Source of the DNA: Arcuatula senhousia
Lineage: Eukaryota; Mollusca; Bivalvia; Mytilida; Mytilidae
Assembly: GCA_963971305.1 (NCBI GenBank)
Contig: OZ020309.1
Location: 18,779,001 to 18,843,000, forward strand
Direction: 5' to 3'
DNA: 64,000 nt
Position 1 is the first letter of the stretch. Each line of letters opens with the position of its first letter. Positions 13,201 through 28,200 of this stretch are shown here, one piece after another. The notes under the pieces were generated by a model. The model made no database searches. It saw nothing but the letters and a program-made list of their open reading frames with translations, and was not told the origin of the DNA. Made by a program: the position numbers and the translations under genes.

Positions 13201-16200
13201 TTCTTTCCCTGTCCCCATATAGTTTACAGTTAAATAAGTTTTGGTCTGATATCTGTTTCATTTTCTCATGGTCGAGACATAGGGTTGTTTTTTCTTCCTA
13301 AACACTGGGATCTTTATGTTTCAAATTAAAAAGAATTTAGCTAAAGCACCTGTGATGTAGGTCTTTTGCTTACTGTCCTGAATGGGGCTCCCATGGGGTA
13401 CCTGGTGACTTTTATGATTTTTATACATCGATCAATTTTATGAATTACAGTTCATTTTAATGAATTTGCAAGAAAGGTTGATTTTACCCAAAATGAATGT
13501 TGGAAATGAATCTTAAAAAGTATTGAGGTTGTTTTTTATCCTTAAGGGGCCCCCTATATCATATACCCTGGCACTCTGATTTATATATCATTACGTCCAC
13601 AAGATTGAGTCCGAAGTCAAATTGGTCGCTGACCCGCGTCATTGCTGGTCACTCTGAACATACTACTCGCACCGATTATCAAACGATTTGAATTCGCTGA
13701 ATTGATAGGGGTAGTAGTTAATTGTGATTTTATATCCCATAATTCCACTGCAGATTTGTAAAATCAGGGGTACATTAGCGTAAAAAGATTTATAGTAGAA
13801 CATCACTCAGGCATTTCAACGTTCAGAAAAGAATATTATAGGGTTCATCTTTTTATTGAGAGTTAAGAATACAGGATTTAGGTCGTATAGAGTGTTATAT
13901 GTCTAATAATATTTAGAATTTATGTTGTATTACATTGTAAAATTTGTAGATCAGAAACCCAAAACCTGTAATATAGTGACTAGTCGATAAAACAAGGGGG
14001 CGTAACTGAACGGACTGGCCTGAGCTCATCATTTATATCATACCGTAATTGATGTTCAAATTTGATAGTATTATCAGTGCATTCGGTTATATTTGGAGAC
14101 GAAAATGTGATAAAACTTCAACGAGACACGTAATTATTGTGAATTACATGTATTTTGTAAAATGGCATAAAAGAAAAAATGTACTAATGTTGGTTGTCCA
14201 ATACAGTTTTATAGTGGTTAATAATTTATTTGAATGGACCCGATAACTTTATACCTGTCACATCATAATTGCAGCCCTTTACATCCTCTGCTTTGTGCCC
14301 TTAATAATTTTATAGGATTGACAAAATCTTTATGGTAGAAAAATACAGACTCAAAGAGCTACGATTCTGGCCCTTTTTTTATGTGAGTCATAATATTGTA
14401 GTTGCCAGTTGCAAATTCAGTATTTTGCTTGTAAACCTTAAAACCATAAACTTTGCTTTGTCTGAATTTGCCATACCTTGAACTCGATGCAGACAGACAT
14501 ATGTAGGACCATAGTCCTTTTGTTTTAAGTAGGACATAATTATGCAATATAATTATAAATTTATGATATGAAAATTGGGGTCATTAAATGGGGGGGGTGA
14601 TGGATGATCGGCAGGGATCTAAATCCCCTGTAGTATTCAAGATAAAGACTTTACTTTTTGCACACTTGTGAACCTAAAACTTTCAGCGTAACACATGTAA
14701 ATGACTGCATGAATATTAAACCTTCATTGATGCCTTCTGGTGCAATTATTTGTGAAAGCGTATTTAAGAAAAATTAAGGCTAAATACGTCAATATTTTAA
14801 CTAATTCATATGTGATGTAAAACTGCTTTTCCATCAACAATCTGACAATACTGCAAAAACAATTGCCAATAATAATTTCTGTCACAATGCAACTACATTA
14901 GAATTCTGATTTACAATCGTCAAGTATTAATAATCGATGACGTTTTTCTATGGATTGCAGGATACACTACATTTAAGAATTATGTCACCATTGCTATAGT
15001 ACACAATGACGCTTGGTCGAGAAACAGAAAATGTTGATGTTTATCTCGTCCCACAGATGTACGCAGACAGTCGATCACGGATCAAGGACAACCAAGAATC
15101 AGCTATTGAATCTTATGCCCATTGTTTATTGTCGTATTGTTGATAGACAGTATAATGGCTGATGTGAATGTATAGATTTTCATGATATTTGACTGAATTT
15201 TTTCGTAAATGTTTTAAGCCTTAAACTGAAAATATTTCAAGGACTTTTTTAAAGTTTTTAAAGCTGAAAAATTTTGCTCCTTTTGCTATTTTGATAGAAT
15301 AACAGTTTTTCCTTTAATTGACAATTTTAATAGAATAAAAAGACCCAACTTAAGTCCTTCTTTAACTATAACTAAATTAGTGTCACAAAACCTAAAAACT
15401 TTTACTTTTGAATAAAAGTCACTCTTTTAAAATGACCACATTGAACATTGAATGATTTATAACCTGAAAGTTTACAAGTCACAAAAGACTTTTCAAAATG
15501 CCATTTACCCTATGACATATTAAGGACAGTTTTATAAAAAAAAAGTTGGACATGACTTTAAAAAATTCCATTTAATTACTAAGCTTCCTTTTTCTGCCAA
15601 ATTTGAAACATTTATGAAGTTTCCTGGGTGTGTTTTAGTTCAGTCACCTGCGCGACCCTCTGATCCTCAGATGTCAAAAAGTTTATGCAAGGTCGAGTGT
15701 TGGTGGTCCTGGTTTTTTTCGTATGTGTCAAGTTCCGTTACAAATCCAGACCAGAAAAAAGTTCATTTATCGATTTATGTCATTGAGAAAATATGTCAAA
15801 TTAAATTAATTTGTTTTATCGGATTGTTGATTATTTTAAAAATCTTAATTGGAAAATGTGATTAGTCGGAATTGAATGAATGTTTTTGATTTTGTTCATT
15901 GAAGCAGACAGAGTTAAAATCTGAAGCTGAGGGTACATTTAAAAAATTAAAATTAGACTTTTAAATGGGTTTGGATGTTTTTTTTTTCTTTAATCAGGAT
16001 TTCTATATCAAATTTTTGTTTTATTGGATTATTGTTAGTGAGTTTAGTATAAGTTTTGTTAATCATTCGTCCTAAAACTTACCAATTATGCATCTTTAAA
16101 TATTGACTGGCCTGTGCACTTAGTTTCAACTAGATTGGGGTAATGTGTATCCCTCACCAGTTTGCAGTTTTCACGTTTTGTCTTTATAGGGCCCCCATTA

Positions 16201-19200
16201 AGCCTTCTCTTATCAACCTCCTCAAAGAGGTCTTTTTTGTGCATTGGGTAATGCCTCCCTTACACGGAACAACCATTTTTTGTTTGATTTCACAGAGTGA
16301 AAAATCTTTCTTATAAAATGGTGAAATGTCGATTGGGCTGTGGGCAAGGAAGAAATGTTCATCACAGTTTTCTCAGAAACTACTTGTCACAGCCACTTGA
16401 TATTTGGTATAAAGTATCAGGATGGGGTCCCATAAAGTTGGAGTTGATTTCAGGTCTGTCACTTGCCTACTTCCTGTTTAATGAAATCTGGCCATTTTTG
16501 ACTTTGACAGATTTTTTCCCCTTCTAAAAGACTGCCATTGCTTCTTGAGTCCTTCCTTGCAAACACCTGAGCATTTAATTCGGTGCTCTTTGATTTGTTA
16601 AATGTTTTTATTAGGAGTTTTATTATATTGCACCTGGAAAATTATTGCAATTGTCTTTCCTCCTCTATTGATCAATTGCCTTATTTCAATGTCAAGGTCA
16701 AATGTTAATATCAAAGTCATGGCTACATGTTAAACTTTAAGAACTAGAACCTAACTGCAAGGATGATTCTCAATTTGCTTTTCAATGTTTTGTTATTATC
16801 TCAATATTTTGTTTTCGGTTAAACAGATGTCCAAGTTAAATAGATCTAAGAGCTTTAAATAAGTTTGCTGTACCAGTGTCATTGAAAAACATAACTTTAA
16901 ACCTGCCGGAATTTCTTAATAACTATCACGTCTTTTGTAAAGTTCTGTAATTACGGAGGAATGGTATTTGTCATAATTTGTTTAAATCTTCATAATTTGA
17001 GACCAGAGATTGGTCTATTTATAGTAACACTGAGTAATGCTCCAAATATGTAGAAAAAATCATGTTTTGTAACTGCATCCAAGATTTGGGGTTTTTGAAA
17101 AGTTTTGTATTTATGTCAAACCTGACTACTTCAAGCCTTGATAGGGTTGAAGATTTCATTTACCATTTTGAGGGCTTTTTAGGTCCCTTTACATCATTTG
17201 TTAGAAAGGTCCCAAGAAATGGTACTTTTTTTTGAAATGTTGCCGATATATATATATGTGAAAAGCAAAACCCAAACCATGTAAATAAAGTTAAAAAACA
17301 AAACTACCAAACTTGGGTGATCAATCTCATATATCTAAGAATAAAAGTAAAAATAGACAAATACATACCAGAGAAATTAAAGATCGCAATGGTCCTGACT
17401 TGGTACAGGCATTTCCAAAAAAATTGTTGGTATAGAACCAGTTTTTATGGTGCCAAACCTCCCTCTTCCATTGCGATCTAGGTTCTGGTTCTTTTGTCAA
17501 GTTCAATAAGAGAAGGCTTTATTTTGGCTGCTACCAGAGAAACACTGATGCAATCAAGCAAACTGGAGTGTGATATAAGAATGAAATTTTGAATTAATGT
17601 TGTCCTACATAAACTTCTGGGTTTGTCTATCCTACTTCAAGTATTTCTTTGTGTCATAACTGATTTCTCTAAAACTGTAAATAAAATCTTGATGAAATTT
17701 TGCACACTTATATATCACCACAATGACATCAAATTACTACTAAAATTGTGAAATTCCAACAAACCTGAGGCACTGAGCCTAAGACTGCCAACCATCCCCA
17801 TTTTGACTGGTTTTCTTGAGTTTTGGTTTTATAAAATATTTTATAATGAGTGTGAGATGTAGTAGTCCACCTAAGAATCATGAAAATTGAAGAAAAGTGA
17901 TTCATCAATAAAAAGGCTACAGTGGTTTATTTTTAAGGAAATATAGTTCAAAGTATATAAAATAAGAAATAAATAACATTTTGCTCATAACTGCCTGGAC
18001 CTTGGAGAAATCTTGCCATTTTTTTACAATTGTTTCTAATGAAATTAATGACAATTTTAAGAGTTATCGCCCTTTCTTACATTTTTACAATGCATTCTGT
18101 ATATTTTTTTCTCTCAGGACCATGGCTAGTTTGGAAAAAGAGCTCAAAAGATCAAAGCAGGGTGCTAGTAGAAGTAACACATCAAAAATAAATTGGTGTA
18201 GGCTTTCACCCATGAATCGCTCTTTGTATGATTCTTAAAAAAAGTGGTACTTAAACATCACAAAAATACAAAAAAAAACTATTTCAACAGTTGGCAGCCC
18301 TGATTGAGCCAGTCATCAGTGTATTAGGAGACACATTTCCTTGTTTTAAATTTTTAAAGAGATATATATATCAGCGGATTCTTTCTTTTAACTAGGCTGA
18401 TTTTTATTAAGTTTAGCATAAATATTTTTTTCCTGATATAATGTCTTATACCTACATCATGGTTTGACACTTAGCGCCATCTAGGAGAAATCTTGATCAA
18501 GATTTGATTTCGGTGTTGATTATAATGTTTATATTGAAATGAGACACTTGTTTAAATCCTAATTTTCAAATTTCTGACCACACTTGTAAGAAAATGACTC
18601 AATGTGCAACCTTGTGCATGTATTTGCACCTGCATTTGTATTGAACATTTAGGCAGGTGCAATTTAATTTGTTTAAATGTTGTCAATTGTTTTAGTGCAG
18701 TTGAAATGATATATTTGAAATGCACAAATTGCTTCCTCCTTCAATTTTAGCTTCACTTCAAATCAGAAAATTAATTTCTTTTATTGGGTGAGTAAGGAGG
18801 GAGTCTCTTCCAATACTCCCGTAAAGATAGATTTCCGGGCAAAATATAATGGATAAAAAAGATGTAAAAATCCTAATTTCTTGCAGTTTTATTGGTTTCA
18901 ATCCTGAGTTCCTGGAATAAAGAACCCTTTCCTGCTGTCCCGTAAAAGGTCCTTACTGCCCCCCTTTATCAACGGGCTAATTAATAAGGGGCCCATTGCT
19001 TGTTTTGCATTGCAGATTTATAAAAATATTGATAGTTTAAACTTTTTTATTTGTTCTGGATGGGGATTTTTTTAATCTCTTTCCAGCTTAGTTTGTAAAT
19101 TTGCGCTTTGTACCCTAGGAGGGGGTGGGGGGGTGGTTACTCCCATTGTAGGTGGTCATACCTATGCACCGCAAAACAGGGTCTGTTTTTCACAAGTCAA

Positions 19201-22200
19201 TGAACAGAGTCATAATTTGACTGCCCAATATCAGTGACATTGTATGGTTTTGTATGTTTTTGAAGTCATGAACAGGTCCAGGTTTGACAACCTCTAGCCC
19301 CAAATAATAAGCTTTTGAACAGTACAATAAAATAGACTTTAAAAAACATCTGTTTGAAAAATACTATTGAAATTTGTTTTATTGTAATTATGTTATTTTA
19401 TTGCCTTATTGAAAATAACGAAACAAACAAGTGATATTTTTTTGTTATTGACTATTGTAGTTTGGGTAATTATTTTGTTAATCCTAATTTCATAAACTGA
19501 GTTTACCTTCTAATATATACAAATTGAATTTTCTTTTGTTAGTAAAATTTAAAGTCATTTAGCTTCTGATGTCTTCATTTAGAATAGTAGTTATGATACG
19601 GTGTCATATTTCACCGAATCTTTTGACAGTTTATGAATGACTTAATCGTTAAGGGACGGGAAAACAACGTTCGTTTTGTCCTCTCAGCATGCCACCAAAG
19701 TTACTGTTGACAGATGTCAGGCCAGCGAGTCTAAAAGCCGATCGACTGAAAACAATACGAGACATATAAAAAATATAATTTGATAGATTGTAACTAATTT
19801 TTATATAACGTTACATTTCATGGGTAACAAAAGCAATTGTATGGGGGTAAGGAAGAGGACTTTCTCTGATTCTGACAGTTGTAGGGGTGGTCCAAACTGA
19901 TTTTTGTGTGACGTCTTTTTCATAACTGGATTTTTTTGTATCTGTGTGCTTGAATGGGTGAAACCGAGGTGCAGAAATTTGATATTTATAATCTGTCAAA
20001 AAAGCCATATTTTTTATGTGTAACATATTTTCATGCTACTGTATATAAAGAATTGTTTTCATGTTGAATTATGTTTGTCTCTCCTAAAAAAAAGTCATTA
20101 TTTTTAACTTTATGAAGAGCATGTCAATTATACAGCTAAGAATTCTGTATCTTGGGACTTATATTTGATTTTAAAAATAATTGCCAATTTAATTCACTGT
20201 TCTTTTTTAATGTACCCCTTTTAGCTTTCACAAAAAAATAAATAGAAAATAATGAGATGTGGAATAAGTGTACGCGACACAGCCCACAATCAAACGGCAA
20301 TTTAGAAAAACCACAACGGACAACCGCCAGCAGCCTTCAACAAGGCCATTTGGCACTGCTCACAGTTATGCAATTGGCCCAATTGGTCTAAATTAAATGG
20401 ATATAATTCAGATCCCAGTAGCGTAGCTTGCACTGAGGCAACCGAGGCACTTGCCTCGGTAGAAAAATTGACAAGTGAAAAAAATAAAAACATGGTGGGA
20501 AAAGATTGACTCTAAAAATTAAACAAAAGAACGTTACTCAGAATGTTCCTTGGTTGTTGGTGTAAAATTAAAACAGTGACAGTTGGGGTCAAGTTTGTTA
20601 TTAATTCCACTAGTCTTGGCTCAACATATTCTTAGGTACAAATGTATGAATTGCGTTCCGTAGCTTTCGCAATCTCTATAGAAAACCGGCATGTAGAAAA
20701 CTCGGATACATGAATGTACGGTGAAAGCCCGCATCCCGCACAGCTTTGTATGAGTTAAAATAAAGGATCAAAGAACCTGGAAAGCCTTTACGTTTTTGGA
20801 GGCAGGGTAGCCATAAGAACAATCCACACAGAGCTTGTGCGGGTACAGTCTCTTGATAAAGTATTTTTTTGACAGTTGTAATGCTAAGCTCAGTGTTTTG
20901 ACATAATGACTAATTCCTGTTGTTAGTACTAATATCAATTCTAATATCTACACATAACATCTTAAAGTCCAGCGATGAAAGAAATCCGGGAAAGAAATAC
21001 TTCATGTCAGAACTTGAAACCGAGCTATCTTTAGCACTTGTTCTAATTAATGCGCATAAAGTTATTAATTTTCCGTCCGTCCAACTTCCCCAAAGTAATT
21101 TTTGTAGGTAGTGTTCGTACAATAGTAATACTTTTTTAAAAGAAAACTCCAGAATCAATCATATATTGCCCCTAATGGGTGTAATCTTGCACACACAAAA
21201 AAAAGATATAATATGATATGATAATATAATATATTCATATTCAACAGTTAATACATAGATATAGGAGAATAGGTGTACGCTAATAAAATCAGTGGTAACA
21301 ATAAAGACTGCCGGCCGCCTTTAATGTGATTAGGCCTTTTCCAATCAGTGGTCCAAGATCCAAAATACAAAATACCTCTTTTCTGGACACAGCAAAACTA
21401 TAACTTAAGATGATCAAAGATAAAGTCAGAGACAAACATAGGACAGACACATACGAATGAAATTTAAACTAGTTTGTTTTTGCCCTGTGTCGGATAACTT
21501 TCATGATTATAAAAATACTGTTCATCGATTAACGAAAGTTATATATGATTTTAAGTCAAGGTATGCCACATTCATACCTAAATTTTACTCTTCAACAAAA
21601 TCAGTTAAATTAATGTTTAAAGAGGGAAATATTCTGATTCAAATATTTCTTTTAATTATAAGCATTATGAAAATGACTTATTGACATCATAAAATCTGTT
21701 TGTTTCATACGTAAAATCACATATTTTTTTCCGGCAGGGGGGCTTTGCCCCCCAGACCCCCCACCAGGGGGCTTGAGCGGCAGCCCCCTGGACCCCTGCC
21801 TCGGTAGATATTTAACCCAAGCTACGCTACTGGATCCAGCCCTGAAATAGTCACGGATAGACCCCCTTCTTAAACAAGGAACAGAAAACATCAAAAAGAC
21901 AAGTACAAACGAAAGCTTTCTCAAAAATTCCTGGCTTAGGACAGGCACATGTAATATGTGGCGGGGTTAAACTAGTTTTTTGGGGCCCAACCTTCCTCCT
22001 ATCAATATTCCAAGACAAAGCTTAAAAACCAAACACACAATCAAAATCAATGAAAGTAGGCAGGTTATTCAAATGAAAAGACCTTAAATGGTATGCTGAA
22101 ACTACAGTTCTACAATCTCAAATCTTCTTTGCAATTCATTCCTAAAAACATAAATCCAAATGCATTTAATGATTTTTTCCTTACAATAATCATCCCTCCA

Positions 22201-25200
22201 TTTTCAAGTAATTTTACTAATTTTCTTTCTGATTTGACTATATCTACCAAATTTACTTTTATTTAAATCAATTAAGCAGAAGAAAATAACATAGACTTCA
22301 CAAGATGTTTTGACGGTTCCCCGTTTAAGAAGGTACGAACAATTTACCAGGGTATATGCTATTGTTGATTTTGAGAGCAGATATGTGTGTATATGTCTAT
22401 TACTACTTTGATTATATCAGCCCTATATAAATGTAGGATACAAAGAACCATAGATTTTCAGTATCTCGTAATCTCCATTTTACATGATTTACAAAATCGG
22501 CATTTAAATGTTTAACAGATTGCACTGCATAATGTATTTAAAAAAATGTTTTGAATGGGATGGAAACGAAAACAGCTGGGGTTTCTTTTAAGGAAAAGAA
22601 CCATTTTTGTTATGTATGCTGTCGGCTTACTGTCCTGCGGGCTACAAATTGCGAAGGAACTAGATGGGGGTTGCAATCTCCCTTTTTTTCTTATGAAATT
22701 TAGTTTTTCTCCCTGATTCAAAATTTGTCTGAAACCTCTTCCCCCTTTTAAGTCCTCAATGGTACCTCAGTGGTACAGTGGAATACACCCTTTCAAAAAT
22801 TATTATTTCTGCCTCTGCAGAAGAGACTTTGTTTTTGAGAATGGAAACATGGAAATCAATTAGAAACAAGCAAAATTTGTTTTACTTTTCCATAGCAGTT
22901 TTCATGCATGGAACTCACATCAGTTCATCCTTTTTGCCGTTTCAAAGACATTATCATGAAAAGGTTTTTTTTACAAAAATGATATGATAATGTTTATGAC
23001 ATTTTGGAATTTTTTGGCATAAAAACTTTTGAACATAATTTGAGAAAAAATGCATTTTATACATACATTTGACATGCTTTTAATACGTACACACCTAGTA
23101 CATATATATGTCATAAAGATTTAGTGTTTGATATATGTTTGCCTCTTCTACAGTTTCATAAAATCTATTCTTTCTTTCATTCATCGAATTGTAACTTAAA
23201 AGATACTATACTATTCAAGTACTTCATTGTAAAAGATGAAAAACCCACAACCATTCATCACTAGTTTGATGGAGATCTGTCGGAAGATACTGTATAATTT
23301 ACTATTTTAACTTGTAACAAATTGTCTTGTAAATTTCAATTTAAATGTTTGGGAGCAACAGTTTCATGTCAGTACTTTGTATATGGACGAGTTTTCCCCA
23401 CAATCGGATAATTGTACCTTTCACGTTTGCCATCCTCAGTTATCAGTTTCAATGCTTTGTACTTTCACATTTCTCTTTCTGAGGGGCCCAAGAAAGGGAC
23501 TTCAATTGAATATTTTTCAAAATTCAAAAATTTGTATTTTTTTTCTTAATTTATTTTGGCCTTTAATGAAACATATTTTTTTAGAAGCAATTTGACCTAA
23601 AGAATAAGAAAAATAAGTTTTGATGAAGTTATATGCCCCCTTTCTGTCCCTCTGTTAATAAGTACCCCCTTTCAGCTTTTATAACATTTAAATGTGCAGT
23701 TTCTGGCATTAAATACTAGTCAAATGTAGAAGTTAAGATGGTTAAGATGTTTATGGGATAAAACATTTAATGATGGTTATATAGAGAACAATATAGTGAC
23801 TGGGTTTTACCGAAATTGTATTGACTGATGAAAAAAATCATATGAAGGCTACGAATAAATTTTAACCAACCGCAAAGACATGTATTTTAAATATTTTATG
23901 GTTACAACCATTACCTTATTTTTGTATGTTATTTTTGACATTTTTTCCCCATCTCATTCTTGGAAACAATTAACACTATTCCACATTTAACCAAATATGC
24001 AAATATGATGTGCTCGTTTGATGGTCAGTTATTAGAGTAAGAATTAGCAGAAAAATCAAATTAATTCCTATTATTAAGATATTTTTGAACTACTGTGGAT
24101 TCATTTATTTTCATGGGTATCAATTCGTGGTTTGTTGAAAAATTATCAGTTCGTGGATTCTTAATTTTGTGGTTCTGATGTCTCCATCATACAGATCTAT
24201 GTTAAATTTCCTATTTGTTGGGTATCAAATTTCGTGGATGAAGGCTACCCATGAAAACCATGAAAATTGGTACCCCACGAAAATAATGAAACCACAGTAT
24301 CTGAGATATCTCTACTCCTACCCTTAAAAAAGGTACTATTTGTAAAACAATATAAGGTATAGCAGCTTGTACACAAAGTGAATTTATTTTGAATCCTGCT
24401 TCTTTAAGAACTTGGCCTCTTGTTACATCGAAACTCATTCTAGTAGTGAGGAATTGGTAAGGAAGCCAAATTAACAGTTTGAATGATATATTATATAAAA
24501 TTTCAATCAATTACATCGAGTAATTTCACATTTTCCTTTTCTTTCAAAGTTGATTCAATTACGTTTTTTTAACCATAATTTCCTACATTTGATTATGCCA
24601 TTAGGAAGTCAATTTCGTAAACCCACCATATATTTTATCGAAATGAAGTTTCTTGCATGATAAGTCGTTGCATGTCATAGTAGGTCTTAAGGCCTATAAC
24701 GTGTCGCTTGACACATAAAATACAACGTCAAAAACAACTCGGATAGGGTTAATCTTTTTCTTCTAATTTGATTAGAAATGAACAATGTTATATTTTATCT
24801 TTTCTATGTTTTAGTGTCACTTAATCAAATCAAGGAAAATTAAATATATTTTTATGCTCAGGAAAAACATTTGTCGATTTCTGCTCTGCGATTGATCTCG
24901 GTTGCGAATGCCGATACGGTGTTAGACTGACGCTTGATCTACTCTGATTGACTAATCTTGATATTACCAAATTGGCATCCAATTCGATGTTAATGCTACA
25001 AAATTCAATTACACTCCTGACATGGCCTTGTTGTCTATGGGCGATAAAAAACAATATTTGATCATTTCGCAACAGTAACATGGCCGAGGGCAATTTGAAG
25101 GGTCTCAAATGAAATTACAAGCTTCTAGGTTTCCATTTAACAAGATATCAATGATATTTTAAATTAGAGTTTGATGGCACGAAGGTTTGATGTGGTACTG

Positions 25201-28200
25201 GAGTGGGACGATAACTTTTCCACGCGGGACAAATGATAAGGATATATTACCAATGTTATTTTCACATCATAGTAAAAATCGTAATGTAATGTAGAACAAA
25301 TTAATGACAATATTCTCCATTAGAGCAATTAAGTGCCCTGGAAATGACGGTTCTATGTTTTGGTTTTTTCAACAATTTAATTTAGGGCACTGAATTGTAT
25401 TTGTTTATTATTATAGGGCAATTCTATGTTTTATCAAATTTTCTTTTATATTTTTATCAATATTTATAATTTGTTTTTCTCATTTTTGTGGGATTCTTGA
25501 ATTCATGTTTTGAATGTCATGATTTTTATTTTAGTTATATCAAATTTTCTCAATGGATATGATAAGCTTGAGTTTTGTTTATTTCGATGAAATATTATTG
25601 GTTACAAATTTTGCTATGTTTCACTCGCAGTATCTATAATTGGACTTGTTTTTTAGCATTTTAAAGTTTCAATTGATAATTAGCACCCTATTCTAAACAA
25701 AATTATAATAATTTTCAGGAATACTTTTCAAATTGTAGCTTATACCCAGAAGGTTATAGTTTTTTTTGTTTTTTTGACATTTTTACAGAATAATACATAT
25801 TTTGTTTAAGAAGAGTCTGACATCGTGAGAACTGTTACTTTGCTTCAAGCTAATTTTGGCTCAAGTGTGCCAAGCAATCTTAATGTAACGTTCATTTCTC
25901 TCAATATGAATGGTTGTTTGTAAATTGGTGTATCTCCAAAACTAACGAGGGTGGGTAGAATAATGATATTCCTTATATGGAGAAACAATCGAGATTGAAA
26001 AGAAATATCGTTCCCATGAGCTTAATTCCTAATCCTAAATTTAACATCTTTTTAAATATTTAGATTCATAGAAATTCATACAAACGTCTAAATCCAAACA
26101 TCTAGTTAACAGATGTGATGAGATTCAGAGTCTCTTGAGTGCTTTGAAGTAGCCCAAAAAAATCCAAGTCAATTGTTTGCGAAGGGGAGGTAATGAGGGG
26201 TTAATTTAGAAGGAGACATTTGTAATTATCTGGAAATAACGATCGTTGATCCCATCGGTACAGCATTCTCGTTCAAAAGTCAAACAATTTTGACCGGAGC
26301 ATAATTATCCAGATAATGAAGTTGCATGATGCCATTTAGAAAGAGATTTGGCTCCCGTTGTGATTATAAAATATTGTGAAATGCGCATCGTCCCTGTCAA
26401 TCAAATTGGAACACGATACGGTTCCTCCTGCTGTGTTGCATTGTGGGTCTTTGGTCATCCTATTAAGGACCAGTCAGCTTTATAGCATAATCCCTAAAAT
26501 TAAAAGATAATTTACGGATTGCTTCATTTGGAATGTTGCTGAAGAATAGTATGATTGTAAAATACTATTTTAGAGCGATTCAAAAAGAAGACAATAATTT
26601 TCTGCTTTTAAAAGCCAATTTATTTCATCTATACAATATTTTTAACTTGTTTTGCCAAAAAATGTCTTGACTGCTTAAAGCATTTGTAAAAAGTTTTAAA
26701 GTGTATGAATATTCTGAGAAATAAATGAATAGATGAATAATACTTGTATAAAAATTACTTGAGTTTTGGTTATAGGAAATAAAATTAAAAATGCTGATAT
26801 TAAAATAAGTGACTAAAATGCAGAAATAATAATCTTATGGAATTATAAATTATTTCAGCAAATAGCAAATAAATAGTTCTTCATTCTTAAAAAGGATTTC
26901 ATAGCTCTTCAACTCTTGAAAGAGTTTTCTACACTTCAGATTCAGTCTTGCATCATAGGAACAATTGTCATTGAACTCTCTAACAGTTGTTCAAGTGCCC
27001 TCTCCAAATTACTTGAGTCCCCTTGTGTTAAACAGCCCACTTGCATTTGAATAGCACTCAAGTTTGAAGTGCTCTCTAGTGATGAAGTCATTTATGGTCA
27101 TATTGTGCAAAAATGTGTGAACATTTGGACCATTTTGTTACATGCTTAATTAGGTTTTAATGCGCTTGTTCTGTAATTTGTCCATAGCTAACAATTATTT
27201 AATATTACAATACTTAATTATGGGTATTTGTGGGCCCAAACACAAAGACTTGTGATCATGTATATGTAGTCTGAAATTAGTATGTTGAGTTGGTTTTCAG
27301 GACCCCATGTCTTAATGGGACCACCGTAAAGATTTTTCTTTCGGGATTTGTGGGAATATGTTTTGGCATTTTTGCTGGTTGGAAGATTTTATGAGAGTGC
27401 ACCAGCTTAACTATTTCTTTTGGTTTTGTAAATTTTGTTGTTATGTTTGCATAAAATCATGCATAAAGTGTTGGAAAACATTTTTGAAAAAAGTATTATA
27501 AAATCCATGGAGCCATCAACTTTGAATTAAAAGTATTGGTTATGGAGTTTATCTTGCAATTAATTAGTCCTAGATAAAGATTATAAAGCAAATGATTTAA
27601 ATGAATGAAAGGGCTACAAAAAAATCAGTTGAAAAAATGGCAACACAAAATCAAAACAAAATCACCAAAAAATGCAGAAACAAATACTTTTTTCAAAACT
27701 ATGGAATTCTTAATAGTAGCTGATGTTGAAAACTTCAACAAACATCCATTATTCCTCTTGCAATTTCATGTCAACTTGAAATTTCTTCTACAACTTTTTG
27801 GAATTATTTTTTCTACATGTATAGACCATGATGAGATTTGGAATAAGTGTGCCGCACACACTCTACATTTACAAAGGGGAAATTAAAAAAATCCACGATG
27901 GAATACAGCCAGCAACTTTTACATGTAATGTGACCTGTAAGTGGTTACTGCTTGCTGTCTTGCAATTGCCCCATATCAGAAATAAAACACCAATCCTAAA
28001 GTTATCAATAAAAGACCCAGAAAAATTTTAAGTCACAAAGATTCCTTAAATGTCTTATAAAACGTGATGGTTTTTTAGATTTGATTTTTTGTATTTTTCA
28101 GTGTAAAAGCTCCATCCAAAGACCCGCCCAAGAGTAACCCTAGTAAACGCCACAGAGAGAGACTTAATTCAGAACTCGATCATTTAGCTAGTTTGTTACC

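Larger units (their letters stand above)
4298..28101 (+). other. AHR intron 1 (about 23.8 kb)
   Basis: It is bounded by GTAAGG and TTTTTCAG and spliced in phase 2. No nested gene is recognisable on either strand; the open frames in it are short and AT-driven. Supported contents are the separate transposon and repeat entries. The stretches 4298-8800, 12800-16280, 17500-20240 and 24300-27820 hold nothing I can identify, apart from a few blocks that are less AT-rich and richer in CpG (about 9120-9260, 13590-13710, 24830-25110, 26200-26470) and could be regulatory. Confidence 0.85.

Noticed and set aside
21652..21948. 98-codon minus-strand open frame with glycine/proline-rich part
   Set aside because: The G/P-rich part is encoded by the hairpin end of the transposon at 20416-21832.
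24211..24510. 99-codon minus-strand open frame
   Set aside because: Its right part lies in the CTGTGG MITE and the rest has no recognisable domain.
24830..25108. 92-codon minus-strand open frame in a less AT-rich block
   Set aside because: Composition is the best among the anonymous frames, but there is no motif, no splice context and no neighbour that supports a gene; kept only as a possible regulatory block.
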